Positions 1-6,643 are shown, counted from the first letter of the stretch. The stretch is DNA of 13,208 bases from Bacteroidota bacterium (GCA_947462495.1 CANHOY010000031.1:1-13208); one strand, 5' to 3'. The notes: generated by a model not told the origin, from the letters alone. Translations and numbers: made by a program.

Positions 1-522
1 ACTTAATGATACTAATTTTTTAATATTGATAAAGTTATTTAGCTCATTAACAATTTCTGATTTACGATTATTTTGGTAAATTTTATAATACAAAATAGTA
101 AGGCTTAGCATAATCAAGGAAGCTATTAAATCATAAAGCAAACTAATGAATTCTGGATTATTAATATTAATTGAATTTTTTAAATCAAGATCTGCAATAT
201 CATGAAAGAAACTTCTCAAGGTGATTAAGGTAATCACTTCAAATTGTTTGCCAATAAATTCGGATATAGATTTTGGAATAATAATGACAAGTAAAAATAC
301 CTCGTAAAATAAGATAAAACTAAATGGGGTATAAATAGCTTTTAGATAACTGTGCTGTAAATTTTTGAAATAATTAAAATTATTTCCTAAAAATATTAGA
401 CCTAAATGAAAGAGGAAAGCAAAAACTGCAACACGAAGAATTAATAATTCTATTTTCCTTACATTTTTAGCATTGAAAAATTTATCAAAATAATCGCCTG
501 CATTTTGTAATAAACTATTCAT
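1..522 (-). CDS. Membrane protein of unknown function, 3' end cut by window edge
   Basis: An open frame of 174 codons starts at an ATG at 522 and is still open at base 1, so the C-terminus is missing. I do not recognise a named family. The protein starts MNSLLQNAGDYFDKFF, then has hydrophobic segments at about residues 26-45, 66-82 and 127-146. A cytosolic or interfacial block at residues 84-113 (key features: PKSISEFIGKQ, then LRSFFHDIADLD) mixes conserved-looking charged and aromatic residues and resembles blocks I associate with uncharacterised Bacteroidota membrane proteins. The tail after residue 147 is rich in Lys, Asn and Tyr. It lies 16 bp downstream of the 31-residue gene on the same strand, so it is very probably the last gene seen of a three-gene operon. 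A function such as ion channel or transporter subunit cannot be assigned from what is visible. Confidence 0.75.
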   Translation of the reverse strand, partial: MNSLLQNAGDYFDKFFNAKNVRKIELLILRVAVFAFLFHLGLIFLGNNFNYFKNLQHSYLKAIYTPFSFILFYEVFLLVIIIPKSISEFIGKQFEVITLITLRSFFHDIADLDLKNSININNPEFISLLYDLIASLIMLSLTILYYKIYQNNRKSEIVNELNNFINIKKLVSLS

Positions 523-538
523 GCTATCTTTTTAGTTA

Positions 539-634
539 TTATTTTTCGCCTCTGAATTTATTCAAAGCTAAAATAAATGCTACACCAAATAAGATGGTTA
601 CTAGTGCTGCGAAATAGGGTATAATTTCTATCAT
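539..634 (-). CDS. 31-residue single-pass membrane protein
   Basis: This small ORF has ATG at 634 and TAA at 539-541. The peptide is MIEIIPYFAALVTILF followed by GVAFILALNKFRGEK. One hydrophobic helix spans about residues 4-25 and ends in a basic stretch (KFRGEK), so an N-out/C-in single-pass protein is likely by the positive-inside rule. Its ATG overlaps the TGA of the upstream 59-residue gene in an ATGA arrangement, which implies translational coupling, and the next gene begins 16 bp after its stop. Being sandwiched this tightly between two other membrane-protein genes is the main reason to believe it is translated. Its size resembles small accessory subunits of membrane complexes, but no specific complex is supported. 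No homologue is recognised with confidence. Confidence 0.65.
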   Translation of the reverse strand: MIEIIPYFAALVTILFGVAFILALNKFRGEK

Positions 635-810
635 TTTTGGTTATTTATTAATTTTAATAAAATAGCAAAACCTAATATAGAAGGCACCCATAAACCAATA
701 AATATTCCTGCTTCTTTTTCGCCCTTAAACCATAAAAATTCAGAAAATATTAATGACAAGAAGGCGGAAACAAGCATAAGGGTATCTGATAGTGTAAATT
801 TTTTGAACAT
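631..810 (-). CDS. 59-residue two-helix membrane protein
   Basis: This small ORF has ATG at 810 and TGA at 631-633, encoding 59 residues. The N-terminus MFKKFTLSDT is basic. A first hydrophobic helix covers about residues 11-27 (LMLVSAFLSLIFSEFLW), a polar hairpin FKGEKEAG follows, and a second helix covers about 35-54 with the striking string GLWVPSILGF. The LWVPSIL block looks like a conserved motif of short uncharacterised bacterial membrane proteins, but I cannot name the family. It is the first gene of the tight minus-strand operon, so its promoter should lie in 811-1073. Its stop overlaps the start of the 31-residue gene. The three proteins probably act together in the inner membrane. 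Confidence 0.65.
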   Translation of the reverse strand: MFKKFTLSDTLMLVSAFLSLIFSEFLWFKGEKEAGIFIGLWVPSILGFAILLKLINNQK

Positions 811-1073
811 ATTATTTATTAATTTATTGCAATGTAAATTTATTAATTGGCATTCATTATCAATTTAGCTTGTTTATACTGACTAACAAAAAATTTAGTT
901 TTATGAAATAGCTATTTTCAAATAATTAACACATTTGTTTATTATTGTAGCTAAATTTCAAACTGAAAGTTCCACACTAAAATTGATTAGCTAAATCACA
1001 ATAGTAGCTAAAAATTTAGTCCTGGTCTTATAATATGAAAATCAAGGTTTTATAGTAGATCCTGAATCCTATG
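811..1073. other. A+T-rich intergenic region, promoter region of the small-membrane-protein operon
   Basis: No plausible coding frame is seen. The minus-strand operon that begins at 810 must be transcribed from here or from read-through of the DoxX-like gene, which ends at 1074. I could not find a clean TAnnTTTG promoter element on the minus strand. The stretch contains repeated copies of a TAGCTAAA word, listed separately. Confidence 0.5.
948..1013. repeat. Cluster of TAGCTAAA direct repeats
   Basis: TAGCTAAAT occurs at 948-956 and 988-996, and TAGCTAAAA at 1005-1013. An inverted copy, ATTTAGCT, lies at 863-870. Related AATTTAGT words follow at 892-899 and 1013-1020. Several copies of an eight-base word in 160 bp, directly upstream of an operon start, could be regulator-binding sites. 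The region is A+T rich, so chance cannot be excluded. Confidence 0.35.
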
Positions 1074-1487
1074 CTACTTTGTAAAATTGATGATTTTCAA
1101 GTTACTTTTACTTGCCCAATAGGCCCATAAAATTAATAGGGGTTGGCCTATCAATAAACGAATAGAAGATTTCAAAGGATCAAATAGTACTGTACCTATC
1201 ATAAATTCCCCTTTTTGAATAAAATATATATGGCTAGGAATAAAGGCTAATAGCATTATAATTATACCAATGCTGGCTTTGAATCGAGTTGATTTTGGTA
1301 TCAACAATAAAGCAAGTAATATTTCTACTGCCCCTGATATTATGTTTACTTGATTTGCCCATTTGGATAAGTAAGGAGGTATGATTGGTAAATAAAAAGA
1401 AGGATTTACAAAATGATTAACCCCGGCAAACAGATAAAATAAAATCAATATTACAAAAAGAATATTTCTAATATATTGGTAATTCAT
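1074..1487 (-). CDS. DoxX-like four-helix membrane protein
   Basis: The product is 137 residues from the ATG at 1487, or 150 residues from an ATG at 1526. I prefer the inner start because it begins shortly before the first membrane helix (MNYQYIRNILFVIL), as is usual for this family; the longer N-terminus has no recognisable signal. Four hydrophobic helices are visible. The first ends in the family-typical LFAGVNHFVNPSFY, the second carries SGAVEILLALLLIP, the third IIIMLLAFIPSHIYF, and the last follows the GQPLLILW turn. These features match the DoxX/DoxX-like superfamily of small inner-membrane proteins, some of which take part in thiol or redox chemistry in other organisms. A specific reaction cannot be inferred here. 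It is divergent from the Rieske protein gene, with about 145 bp between the preferred starts, and could be transcribed onward into the small-membrane-protein operon 263 bp downstream. Confidence 0.75.
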   Translation of the reverse strand: MNYQYIRNILFVILILFYLFAGVNHFVNPSFYLPIIPPYLSKWANQVNIISGAVEILLALLLIPKSTRFKASIGIIIMLLAFIPSHIYFIQKGEFMIGTVLFDPLKSSIRLLIGQPLLILWAYWASKSNLKIINFTK

Positions 1488-1601
1488 TATTATAAAATTA
1501 TGTAAAAAGAAAGTAAATTTATTCATTAAATTTATCTAATAAATACATTACAACTGCATTTTTTGAAAATTTGTATATACTAATTTAAAACAATTTGGGC
1601 A

Positions 1602-1609
1602 TAGATTTG
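1602..1609 (+). promoter_or_regulatory. Candidate Bacteroidota -7 element for the Rieske gene
   Basis: TAGATTTG matches the Bacteroidota sigma-70-type -7 consensus TAnnTTTG exactly and lies 22 bp before the Rieske ATG. The nearest upstream TTTG words are at 1570-1573 and 1594-1597. Neither is at the usual spacing of about 19-21 bp, so only half of the promoter signature is present. Confidence 0.3.
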
Positions 1610-1631
1610 TTTTAATGTAAAATAGGTAATT

Positions 1632-2090
1632 ATGGAAAGAAAAGATTTTATTGAACAAGTGGGCCTAAGCAGTGCTTCCATCTTAATTTTTGGATGCATG
1701 CAAGCCTGTTCTAAATCGGATACTGCCTCAAATAGCATTAGTCCAAGTGGCAATTCTGGAAATGCAGGAGTTGACAAGAAAGTTGACTTTACAATTAATA
1801 TTGCCATAGCCCCTTATTTAAGTTTGGATAAGGCTGGTGGTTTCTATGTGGAAAGTAAAACTGGAATTATCATTGCTAGAACCTTAAATGATGAGTTTCT
1901 TGCGGTTAGTTCTAGTTGCACCCACCAAGGAGCTACAATAGAATATCAGGCTAATACCAACAGATTTTATTGTGCCGCACATGGTTCAGTTTTTGATACT
2001 AAAGGTAAGGTTACTACGGGCCCAGCAACAGGAGCTTTAAAACAATACAAGACAACCCTTACAGGTACTAGTTTGAGAGTGTATGAGTAG
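1632..2090 (+). CDS. Rieske [2Fe-2S] domain lipoprotein
   Basis: This 152-residue protein carries both halves of a Rieske iron-sulfur site: CTHQG at residues 96-100 (ligands Cys96 and His98) and CAAHGSVFD at residues 114-122 (ligands Cys114 and His117). The GSVFD/TGPA run after the second half is typical of small arsenite-oxidase/QcrA-like and ferredoxin-type Rieske proteins. The N-terminus is an export signal with hydrophobic SSASILIFG, then cysteines at 22 and 26. One of these is probably the lipidated Cys, although neither lipobox is canonical. A Ser/Gly/Asn linker at about residues 27-47 would hold the domain off the membrane. It is therefore probably a periplasmic membrane-anchored electron carrier. 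No cytochrome b, oxidoreductase or other partner is next to it, so its redox partner is unknown. It stops just before a hairpin shared with the fasciclin remnant. Confidence 0.88.
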   Translation: MERKDFIEQVGLSSASILIFGCMQACSKSDTASNSISPSGNSGNAGVDKKVDFTINIAIAPYLSLDKAGGFYVESKTGIIIARTLNDEFLAVSSSCTHQGATIEYQANTNRFYCAAHGSVFDTKGKVTTGPATGALKQYKTTLTGTSLRVYE

Positions 2091-2098
2091 TAATAAAA

Positions 2099-2128
2099 AA
2101 GTGGGCCATTATTACTAATAGCCCACTT
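2099..2128 (-). terminator. Intrinsic terminator at the end of the fasciclin remnant, possibly bidirectional
   Basis: Eight-base arms AAGTGGGC (2099-2106) and GCCCACTT (2121-2128) are perfectly complementary around a 14-base loop. Read on the minus strand, the right arm runs into a T tract, which makes a good terminator for leftward transcription. On the plus strand it lies 9 bp after the Rieske stop but has no T tract, so it would be weak in that direction. Confidence 0.65.
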
Positions 2129-2148
2129 CCAAAAATCCTAACCTAAAA

Positions 2149-2271
2149 CTATTTAGGTAATACAACAGCATCAATAACGTGAATTACGCCATTTCCTGCT
2201 TTCAAATCTGTTGCAGTAACAGTTACGTCCATTATACCTGATTTAATATCCTTATTACTAATGGCAAGCCA
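2149..2271 (-). pseudogene. 3' remnant of a fasciclin (FAS1) domain gene
   Basis: Read on the minus strand, a short frame ending in TAG at 2149-2151 encodes the classic end of a FAS1 domain: VTATDLKAGNGVIHVIDAVV followed by LPK and stop. The N/GNGVIHVIDxVLLP signature is the most conserved C-terminal block of secreted fasciclin proteins of Bacteroidota. A whole FAS1 domain is about 130-150 residues, but only some 35-40 residues look homologous here. Upstream the frame soon loses resemblance and meets the end of the S9 peptidase gene at 2304. The gene has therefore lost its signal peptide and most of the domain, while keeping its stop codon and terminator. The left limit of homology (about 2271) is approximate. 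An internal ATG at about 2225 exists but would give a useless 25-residue peptide. Confidence 0.65.
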
Positions 2272-2303
2272 AATCACAATAAAAATTTCTAATTCAATTT
2301 TTT

Positions 2304-4601
2304 CTATTGTGAAACTCCAGCCAACTCATCCCTATTGCGATTAGGTGGATCGATTCCAAAAAGGCTCTTTACAAAGAAGTCTCGTTTCTTCACTCGGCCA
2401 TATGGCCCACCATCACTATGCCCCATCCCAGGAATAGTTAGAAACTCGAATGTCTTTTTTGCTTTAATTAATGCATCTACCACACGATAAGTAGATTCAG
2501 GTGGCACATTCTGATCTGCTTCTCCAACTATAAGCAACAAATCCCCTTTTAATTTATGGGCATTAGTAATATTGGACTGGTCATCGTAATGTTTGCCTAC
2601 TGGGTATCCCATCCACTGTTCATTCCACCATTGTTTATCAACCCGGTTGTCATGACAACCGCATGCGGATACTGCTGCTTTGTACCATTCAGGATGAAAT
2701 AAAAGTCCGCCGAGAGAATTTTGTCCCCCTGCGGAGGTTCCATACAAACCTATGCGTGATGTATCTGCCTGTGGATATTTTTCCGCCAATGCACGCATCC
2801 ATAAAATTCTATCAGGGAAGCCAGCATCGCCAAGATTTTTCCAGCATAGATCGTGAAATGCTTTGGATCGATTGTAAGTGCCCATTCCATCAATTTGTAC
2901 CACAATAAAACCAAGTTCGGCCATACTCTGCATTTCGCCTGAAGCTGAAAAAGTTTTTGGCACAAATGAATCCTGCGGACCCGCATAAATATTTTCAATA
3001 ATGGGATAACGCTTGGAAGGATCAAAATCTGATGGGCGAAACACTACACCCCAAATATCTGTAAGCCCATCTCTACCTTTTGCATGAAATACTTCAGGCA
3101 TAGAAAAACCTGCAGCAATATAACGCGAAGCATCTGTTTGCTCAATATCCATTACTTTTTTTCCGTCCGATGTTTTACCAACAATAGAAACCGGTAGTTG
3201 GTTTACGGTCGAATAAACGTCAAGGAAATATTGTTTATCCGGAGAGAATAGTAATCGGTGATTAAAACCAGGGGAAGTAAGTCGAACAAGATTTTTTCCA
3301 TTAAATCCGATTCGGTAATAATGTATATTGTATGGATCTTCTCCTGGATTCATTCCACTGGCCTGAAACCAAATTTCTCTTTTAGTTATATCGACACTAT
3401 CTATACCCCGAACTACCCATTCGCCTTTTGTTATCTGATTTTTGACGGATCCAGCTTTTGCATCAACTAAATAAATATGACGCCAACCATCTTTTTCAGT
3501 GACCCAGATTATTTCAGAACTTGCCGGCAAATAATTGGTAACTATTTTTTGTTCGTAAATAAATGTATTGGTTTGTTCATCAACAATATTTCGTGTGCTT
3601 CCATCTGTAGCATTTACTTCAATAATTCTAAAACGCTGGTGGCCCCGATCGATACGTTCAAATAAATAATGATTATTGTCGCCATTGTTCCAGCGCAGAC
3701 GTGGCGCGTCAAAAAAATCAATAATATCAGTGTTTACTTTTGTAACTGATTTCTCCGCTAAATTAATTACATACATTTCATAGGTAGAAAACTCATCACC
3801 CGGTTGTTTATAATTTTGCTGCTTCACTTCACCACGCGTGACACCAGGTAAGGAAGTGGCTATATAATAAACAGGTTTATCTATTACGCGTTTTATTTTA
3901 TATGCAACCAGATAGCGGCTATCGGGCGACCAACTTACTTCTCCATAAGGTAAGGTGGATGTTCCGTCTGTAGTATAAGCTATTGATTCACCGCCAACAA
4001 AAGGCTGTAAATAAATATTATTTTCTTTTACATAAAAGGTCCATTTTTTATCAGGAGAGATACTGTCTTTTCGAATGCTTTGCCAACGTCCAATTCTGGG
4101 GGTAAGCCCAGGATAGGTAGTTTTATCAACTGGCAATGTGTCAATTTTGGTTAGGCTGTACTGATCGAGATCTACATTATAAAAAACAGCTTCAGTGGCT
4201 ATTGCAATTTTACCTCCTTCTGGATAAACATAAATATCTTTTATGGGTAGCCTTCCAGGATGCACAGTCTTACCTAAAAGAACAGACAAGGTCTGCGACA
4301 TTTTTATTTCATCAAATAAAGGTCGTTTTATTTTTTTTGCAGGGTCTATATAAAGATATTCCGACAGGCTATCTGGCAATGAGTTCCGATACCAGAAAGC
4401 AGAAGGGCCAGACCATACTGGGGTAACCGATGTTTTAAAAACGGTTCGCTTGGCGAGACTGTCTCTTTCTTCAGCAGCTTTATAACGTTTTAACATTTGC
4501 TCCCTACTTGGAGAAAATGGCTGGGTTATATTTTTCTGAGCAATTAAGATATTAATATATCCAGAGAGAAGGAGTAAGAGAAATAATAGTTTTGATTTCA
4601 T
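2304..4601 (-). CDS. Secreted dipeptidyl-peptidase-IV-like S9 family serine peptidase
   Basis: This 765-residue protein starts with a signal peptide (MKSKLLFLLLLLSGYINILIA, cleaved near residue 21-22). Residues of about 100-500 form the DPPIV N-terminal beta-propeller region (blades with WSPDSRYL at about 224-231 and LLFSPDKQYFLDVY at about 450-463). Residues of about 510-750 form the alpha/beta-hydrolase domain. The catalytic triad is readable: Ser623 in GTSAGG, Asp696 in GEADQNVPP and His728 in GMGHSDGG. IYAGP at 538-542 supplies the oxyanion-hole tyrosine (Tyr539). The nucleophile elbow is GTSAGG rather than the GWSYGG of classical DPP-IV, and is followed by SACGCHDNRVDKQWWNEQW, as I know from a Bacteroidota-specific S9 subtype. 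It should cleave peptides in the periplasm or outside the cell, classically X-Pro dipeptides, but the specificity is not shown. By eye its base composition is richer in G+C than the neighbours. Confidence 0.9.
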   Translation of the reverse strand: MKSKLLFLLLLLSGYINILIAQKNITQPFSPSREQMLKRYKAAEERDSLAKRTVFKTSVTPVWSGPSAFWYRNSLPDSLSEYLYIDPAKKIKRPLFDEIKMSQTLSVLLGKTVHPGRLPIKDIYVYPEGGKIAIATEAVFYNVDLDQYSLTKIDTLPVDKTTYPGLTPRIGRWQSIRKDSISPDKKWTFYVKENNIYLQPFVGGESIAYTTDGTSTLPYGEVSWSPDSRYLVAYKIKRVIDKPVYYIATSLPGVTRGEVKQQNYKQPGDEFSTYEMYVINLAEKSVTKVNTDIIDFFDAPRLRWNNGDNNHYLFERIDRGHQRFRIIEVNATDGSTRNIVDEQTNTFIYEQKIVTNYLPASSEIIWVTEKDGWRHIYLVDAKAGSVKNQITKGEWVVRGIDSVDITKREIWFQASGMNPGEDPYNIHYYRIGFNGKNLVRLTSPGFNHRLLFSPDKQYFLDVYSTVNQLPVSIVGKTSDGKKVMDIEQTDASRYIAAGFSMPEVFHAKGRDGLTDIWGVVFRPSDFDPSKRYPIIENIYAGPQDSFVPKTFSASGEMQSMAELGFIVVQIDGMGTYNRSKAFHDLCWKNLGDAGFPDRILWMRALAEKYPQADTSRIGLYGTSAGGQNSLGGLLFHPEWYKAAVSACGCHDNRVDKQWWNEQWMGYPVGKHYDDQSNITNAHKLKGDLLLIVGEADQNVPPESTYRVVDALIKAKKTFEFLTIPGMGHSDGGPYGRVKKRDFFVKSLFGIDPPNRNRDELAGVSQ

Positions 4602-5034
4602 AATATAAATTTATATCAGCTTAGCATTGTTTATTTTTATTCTTAATGCCGTAATTGAATACTATTCTTTTTTGCAGATAAAGGGTGAATATTCCTTTTA
4701 CTTCGGTTCCTTTATGCAGCTATTAAATTTAATACATAATTGGGAGTTATGAGTTGGGTAATCGAATTTTGATTTAATATTCAAACTTTGCGTCACCTTA
4801 CTGTGTTACTTTTTGCTTCATTTTAGTTGATAGGCGGTGATTATTAGCTTGTTACCTATTGTAAGTCATATGATTAGTTCATTATTGAACTTTTAATAAT
4901 CAGGAGATTAGGAGCACCAATCCTTTCCCGCTTGATGAAAAACGAGCACTTGCGTTTATTTGAGATCATTTTTAGCTAATCCATTATTTTTCGCGACTAT
5001 TTTAGTGATTCTTTTTTCTATCGTTCAAAAAAAA
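4602..5034. other. Non-coding region upstream of the S9 peptidase gene
   Basis: I see no gene in this 430-bp stretch; both strands are broken by frequent stops. It must contain the promoter of the S9 peptidase gene, which reads leftward from 4601, but no convincing TAnnTTTG element was found on the minus strand. A locally more G+C-rich island at about 4908-4957, containing GGAGCACCAATCC, stands out from its A+T-rich surroundings. Confidence 0.45.
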
Positions 5035-5060
5035 AGAGGCAATTGTTAAAAATTGCCTCT
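5026..5060 (-). terminator. Intrinsic terminator of the duplicated-domain secreted protein gene
   Basis: Perfect 10-base arms AGAGGCAATT (5035-5044) and AATTGCCTCT (5051-5060) enclose a 6-base loop. On the minus strand the hairpin is followed by a run of nine T (the plus-strand A run at 5027-5035). It lies 36 bp after the stop of the leftward gene that ends at 5096, an ideal position. Confidence 0.85.
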
Positions 5061-5095
5061 TGGGGTTAATGCCATTTAAAACAAAACCTATTTTA

Positions 5096-5845
5096 CTAGT
5101 TGGTTTTTTTGCGCAATGAATATTTATTATATAAAACTTCACTTCTACTTATTTTCCTTAATGACGAAACTTTTATTTGATCGGCATTTGGAGCATATGT
5201 TTCAGCTCTTGACTCCATCATATCATTATAGGTATTGTAAAAATAGGCACCACCATAATTCCACATAATATCTTCGCCCATTACATCAATTCTTTTGGCA
5301 AGCGTGAATCCCAAAGCCTTATTATTTTTATTGGCTAGATTAATTTTAGCTACAAGTTTCTCATATTCGTCGTTGCTGCCAGCATTAATTTTAAGATAAT
5401 TGAAATTGGCAAACTTAGCTGTGGTGTCAATCATGGACCAGCCATACTTATTTACTAAAACTGAAGCACTAACCACTTTTCTAGATTGATCTACTTTATC
5501 CATAATTGCTTCTTCGTCTAAGTCGGTATAATTACCAATTCTTTTGATGCCAGATCCTTTAAACATACTATCTAGTGCACTATAAAATGTAATGATCACT
5601 AAATCATACTTAGATTCATTTGTAGTATGTCCAACACCCCATACATCCCAACCCAAAATAGTACCTTCATTTAAACGCTTTTGTGCTAACACCGACCATT
5701 TTTCTTTTAGGTATTGATCATAATTGCCATCTGGTGTAGTTTTGATAAAATCCATAGTTGCATATTTCCAAGTGGCTGTTTTATCTTGGGCTATCGAAAC
5801 AAATGTCATCAAAATACCCATTAATAAGATTGTGATTTTTTTCAT
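5096..5845 (-). CDS. Secreted protein with two ferredoxin-like (ABM/EthD-like) repeats, function unknown
   Basis: The product has 249 residues. A signal peptide is clear (MKKITILLMGILMTFVSIAQ, cleaved before Asp21). The mature part seems to hold two copies of one fold. Copy 1 at about 27-90 has WKYATMDFIKTTPDGNYDQYLK, a helix, then GWDVWGV and YDLVIITFYS. Copy 2 at about 146-212 has FANFNYLKINAGSNDEYEKL, a helix, then KRIDVMG and GGAYFYNTYNDM. This strand-helix-strand-strand pattern, with a final strand feeding an Asp/Met-rich helix, resembles dimeric alpha-beta-barrel proteins (ABM, EthD, NIPSNAP groups). An internal duplication would mimic the usual dimer in one chain. That is inference from the pattern; I do not recognise a named family and no catalytic residues can be picked. 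The gene stands alone with its own terminator. Confidence 0.75.
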   Translation of the reverse strand: MKKITILLMGILMTFVSIAQDKTATWKYATMDFIKTTPDGNYDQYLKEKWSVLAQKRLNEGTILGWDVWGVGHTTNESKYDLVIITFYSALDSMFKGSGIKRIGNYTDLDEEAIMDKVDQSRKVVSASVLVNKYGWSMIDTTAKFANFNYLKINAGSNDEYEKLVAKINLANKNNKALGFTLAKRIDVMGEDIMWNYGGAYFYNTYNDMMESRAETYAPNADQIKVSSLRKISRSEVLYNKYSLRKKTN

Positions 5846-5967
5846 ACGAGTTAATTTTAAAATAGATTATTGTCTATCTAAATGATAAAATAAGATTATA
5901 AGGAATGATAGAGATTACAAGAATTGTAAATAGAAATGTTGCGTTAGAATTGCAAAAGTTTAAGCTG

Positions 5968-5990
5968 TTTACTTCCTTAAAGTAAGTAAA
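5968..5990. repeat. 23-bp imperfect palindrome in a divergent intergenic region
   Basis: Arms TTTACTTCCTT (5968-5978) and AAGTAAGTAAA (5980-5990) flank a single central base with one mismatched pair. The near-perfect symmetry and tiny spacer fit a dimeric protein-binding site better than an RNA hairpin. It lies about 120 bp upstream of the leftward gene and about 210 bp upstream of the rightward gene. Confidence 0.5.
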
Positions 5991-6009
5991 TAAATTTCAT
6001 ATATTATAC

Positions 6010-6028
6010 TTCTTAAATATATTAAGAA
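6010..6028. repeat. Second inverted repeat, TTCTTAA/TTAAGAA
   Basis: Perfect 7-base arms TTCTTAA (6010-6016) and TTAAGAA (6022-6028) lie around ATATA, starting 20 bp after the neighbouring 23-bp palindrome. It is weak as an RNA hairpin because only one G-C pair is present per arm. It could be a second operator half or chance in A+T-rich DNA. Confidence 0.35.
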
Positions 6029-6200
6029 TGTAAAGTGGATCCCTGCGTGAGTAAAATACATCCTTAACTCGCTTGGAATTGGTTAATTTCGATTTCAGGA
6101 TAGTGCAACGTATTAAAAATCAATGTCTTAATTTTCTTTTTACTATTAAGCGCATTTTATAAATTTATGGGTAGCGTCAATAAAATCTTAATTTAGTAAT

Positions 6201-6470
6201 ATGGAAAGGATAGACATTGATAGAATCATTGAAATGGCTTGGGAGGATCGAACGCCTTTTGAGGCTATCACCATGCAATTTGGTTTGTCTGAAGCAGCTA
6301 CCATTAAATTGATGCGCTCCGAATTAAAACGCAATAGTTTTAATCTATGGCGTAAGAGAGTACATAGTGGGGTGAGTCAGAAACATTTAATGAAAAGAAG
6401 TGCTGATATTAAGAGATTTAAATGTTCTAGGCAAAAAGCTATTTCAATGAATAAGATTAGTAAACGATAA
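6201..6470 (+). CDS. DUF2805 / TIGR03643 family protein
   Basis: This 89-residue protein is nearly all one recognisable small domain. Residues 7-25 (DRIIEMAWEDRTPFEAI), then QFGLSEAATIKLMRSELK and NSFNLWRKRV at 46-54, are the hallmark of the TIGR03643/DUF2805 family. The helix-turn-helix-like spacing (two helices around QFGLSEA) suggests nucleic-acid binding, but no biochemical role is established. Genes of this family are often found near cryptochrome/photolyase genes and DUF2256 genes. Here a DUF2256 gene converges on it with only 2 bp between the stop codons, which fits that association. The tail after residue 55 is Lys/Arg rich (LMKRSADIKRFK) and less conserved. Start and length match the family. 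Confidence 0.88.
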   Translation: MERIDIDRIIEMAWEDRTPFEAITMQFGLSEAATIKLMRSELKRNSFNLWRKRVHSGVSQKHLMKRSADIKRFKCSRQKAISMNKISKR

Positions 6471-6472
6471 AT

Positions 6473-6643
6473 TTATTTTATTAAAGGCGTAAATTTCTTC
6501 TTTTTACAGGCTTCACTACAATACAAAACTTCTTCCCAATTTTGCGCCCACTTTTTGCGCCAAGTAAATTGACGGTTGCAATAAACGCAAATTTTTGAGG
6601 GTAAATCGCCTTTCTTAACTATTTTATTATTGCTATTTTTCAT
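6473..6643 (-). CDS. DUF2256 family zinc-ribbon-like protein
   Basis: This 56-residue protein has ATG at 6643 and TAA at 6473-6475. It contains the DUF2256 signature: KKGDLPSKICVYC at 10-22, FTWRKKW at 26-32, and YCSEACKKK at 41-49. Four cysteines (19, 22, 42, 46) form a C-x2-C ... C-x3-C set expected to bind one zinc. Family members are short, so this length is complete. Its ATG follows the alkB stop directly (TAAATG, no intervening base), which implies co-transcription and probable translational coupling with alkB. DUF2256 genes are known to accompany photolyase/cryptochrome and TIGR03643 genes, and the latter is its convergent neighbour here. The function is unknown; a role in light or DNA-damage responses is an inference from neighbours only. 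Confidence 0.9.
   Translation of the reverse strand: MKNSNNKIVKKGDLPSKICVYCNRQFTWRKKWAQNWEEVLYCSEACKKKKFTPLIK

Larger units (their letters stand above)
5846..6200. other. Intergenic region between divergent genes, with two inverted repeats
   Basis: No coding frame is supported in these 355 bp. The region serves as the upstream region of both the leftward secreted-protein gene and the rightward DUF2805 gene. Two inverted repeats in its middle, listed separately, are the only structure seen. Confidence 0.5.

Noticed and set aside
1580..1807. 75-codon minus-strand frame overlapping the start of the Rieske gene
   Set aside because: It is antisense to a well-supported gene, with no motif or operon context.
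2663..4426. Several open frames of 60-96 codons on the plus strand, and one overlapping minus-strand frame, inside the S9 peptidase gene
   Set aside because: They overlap a gene with a full catalytic triad and signal peptide, have no recognisable motifs and lie in shadow frames.
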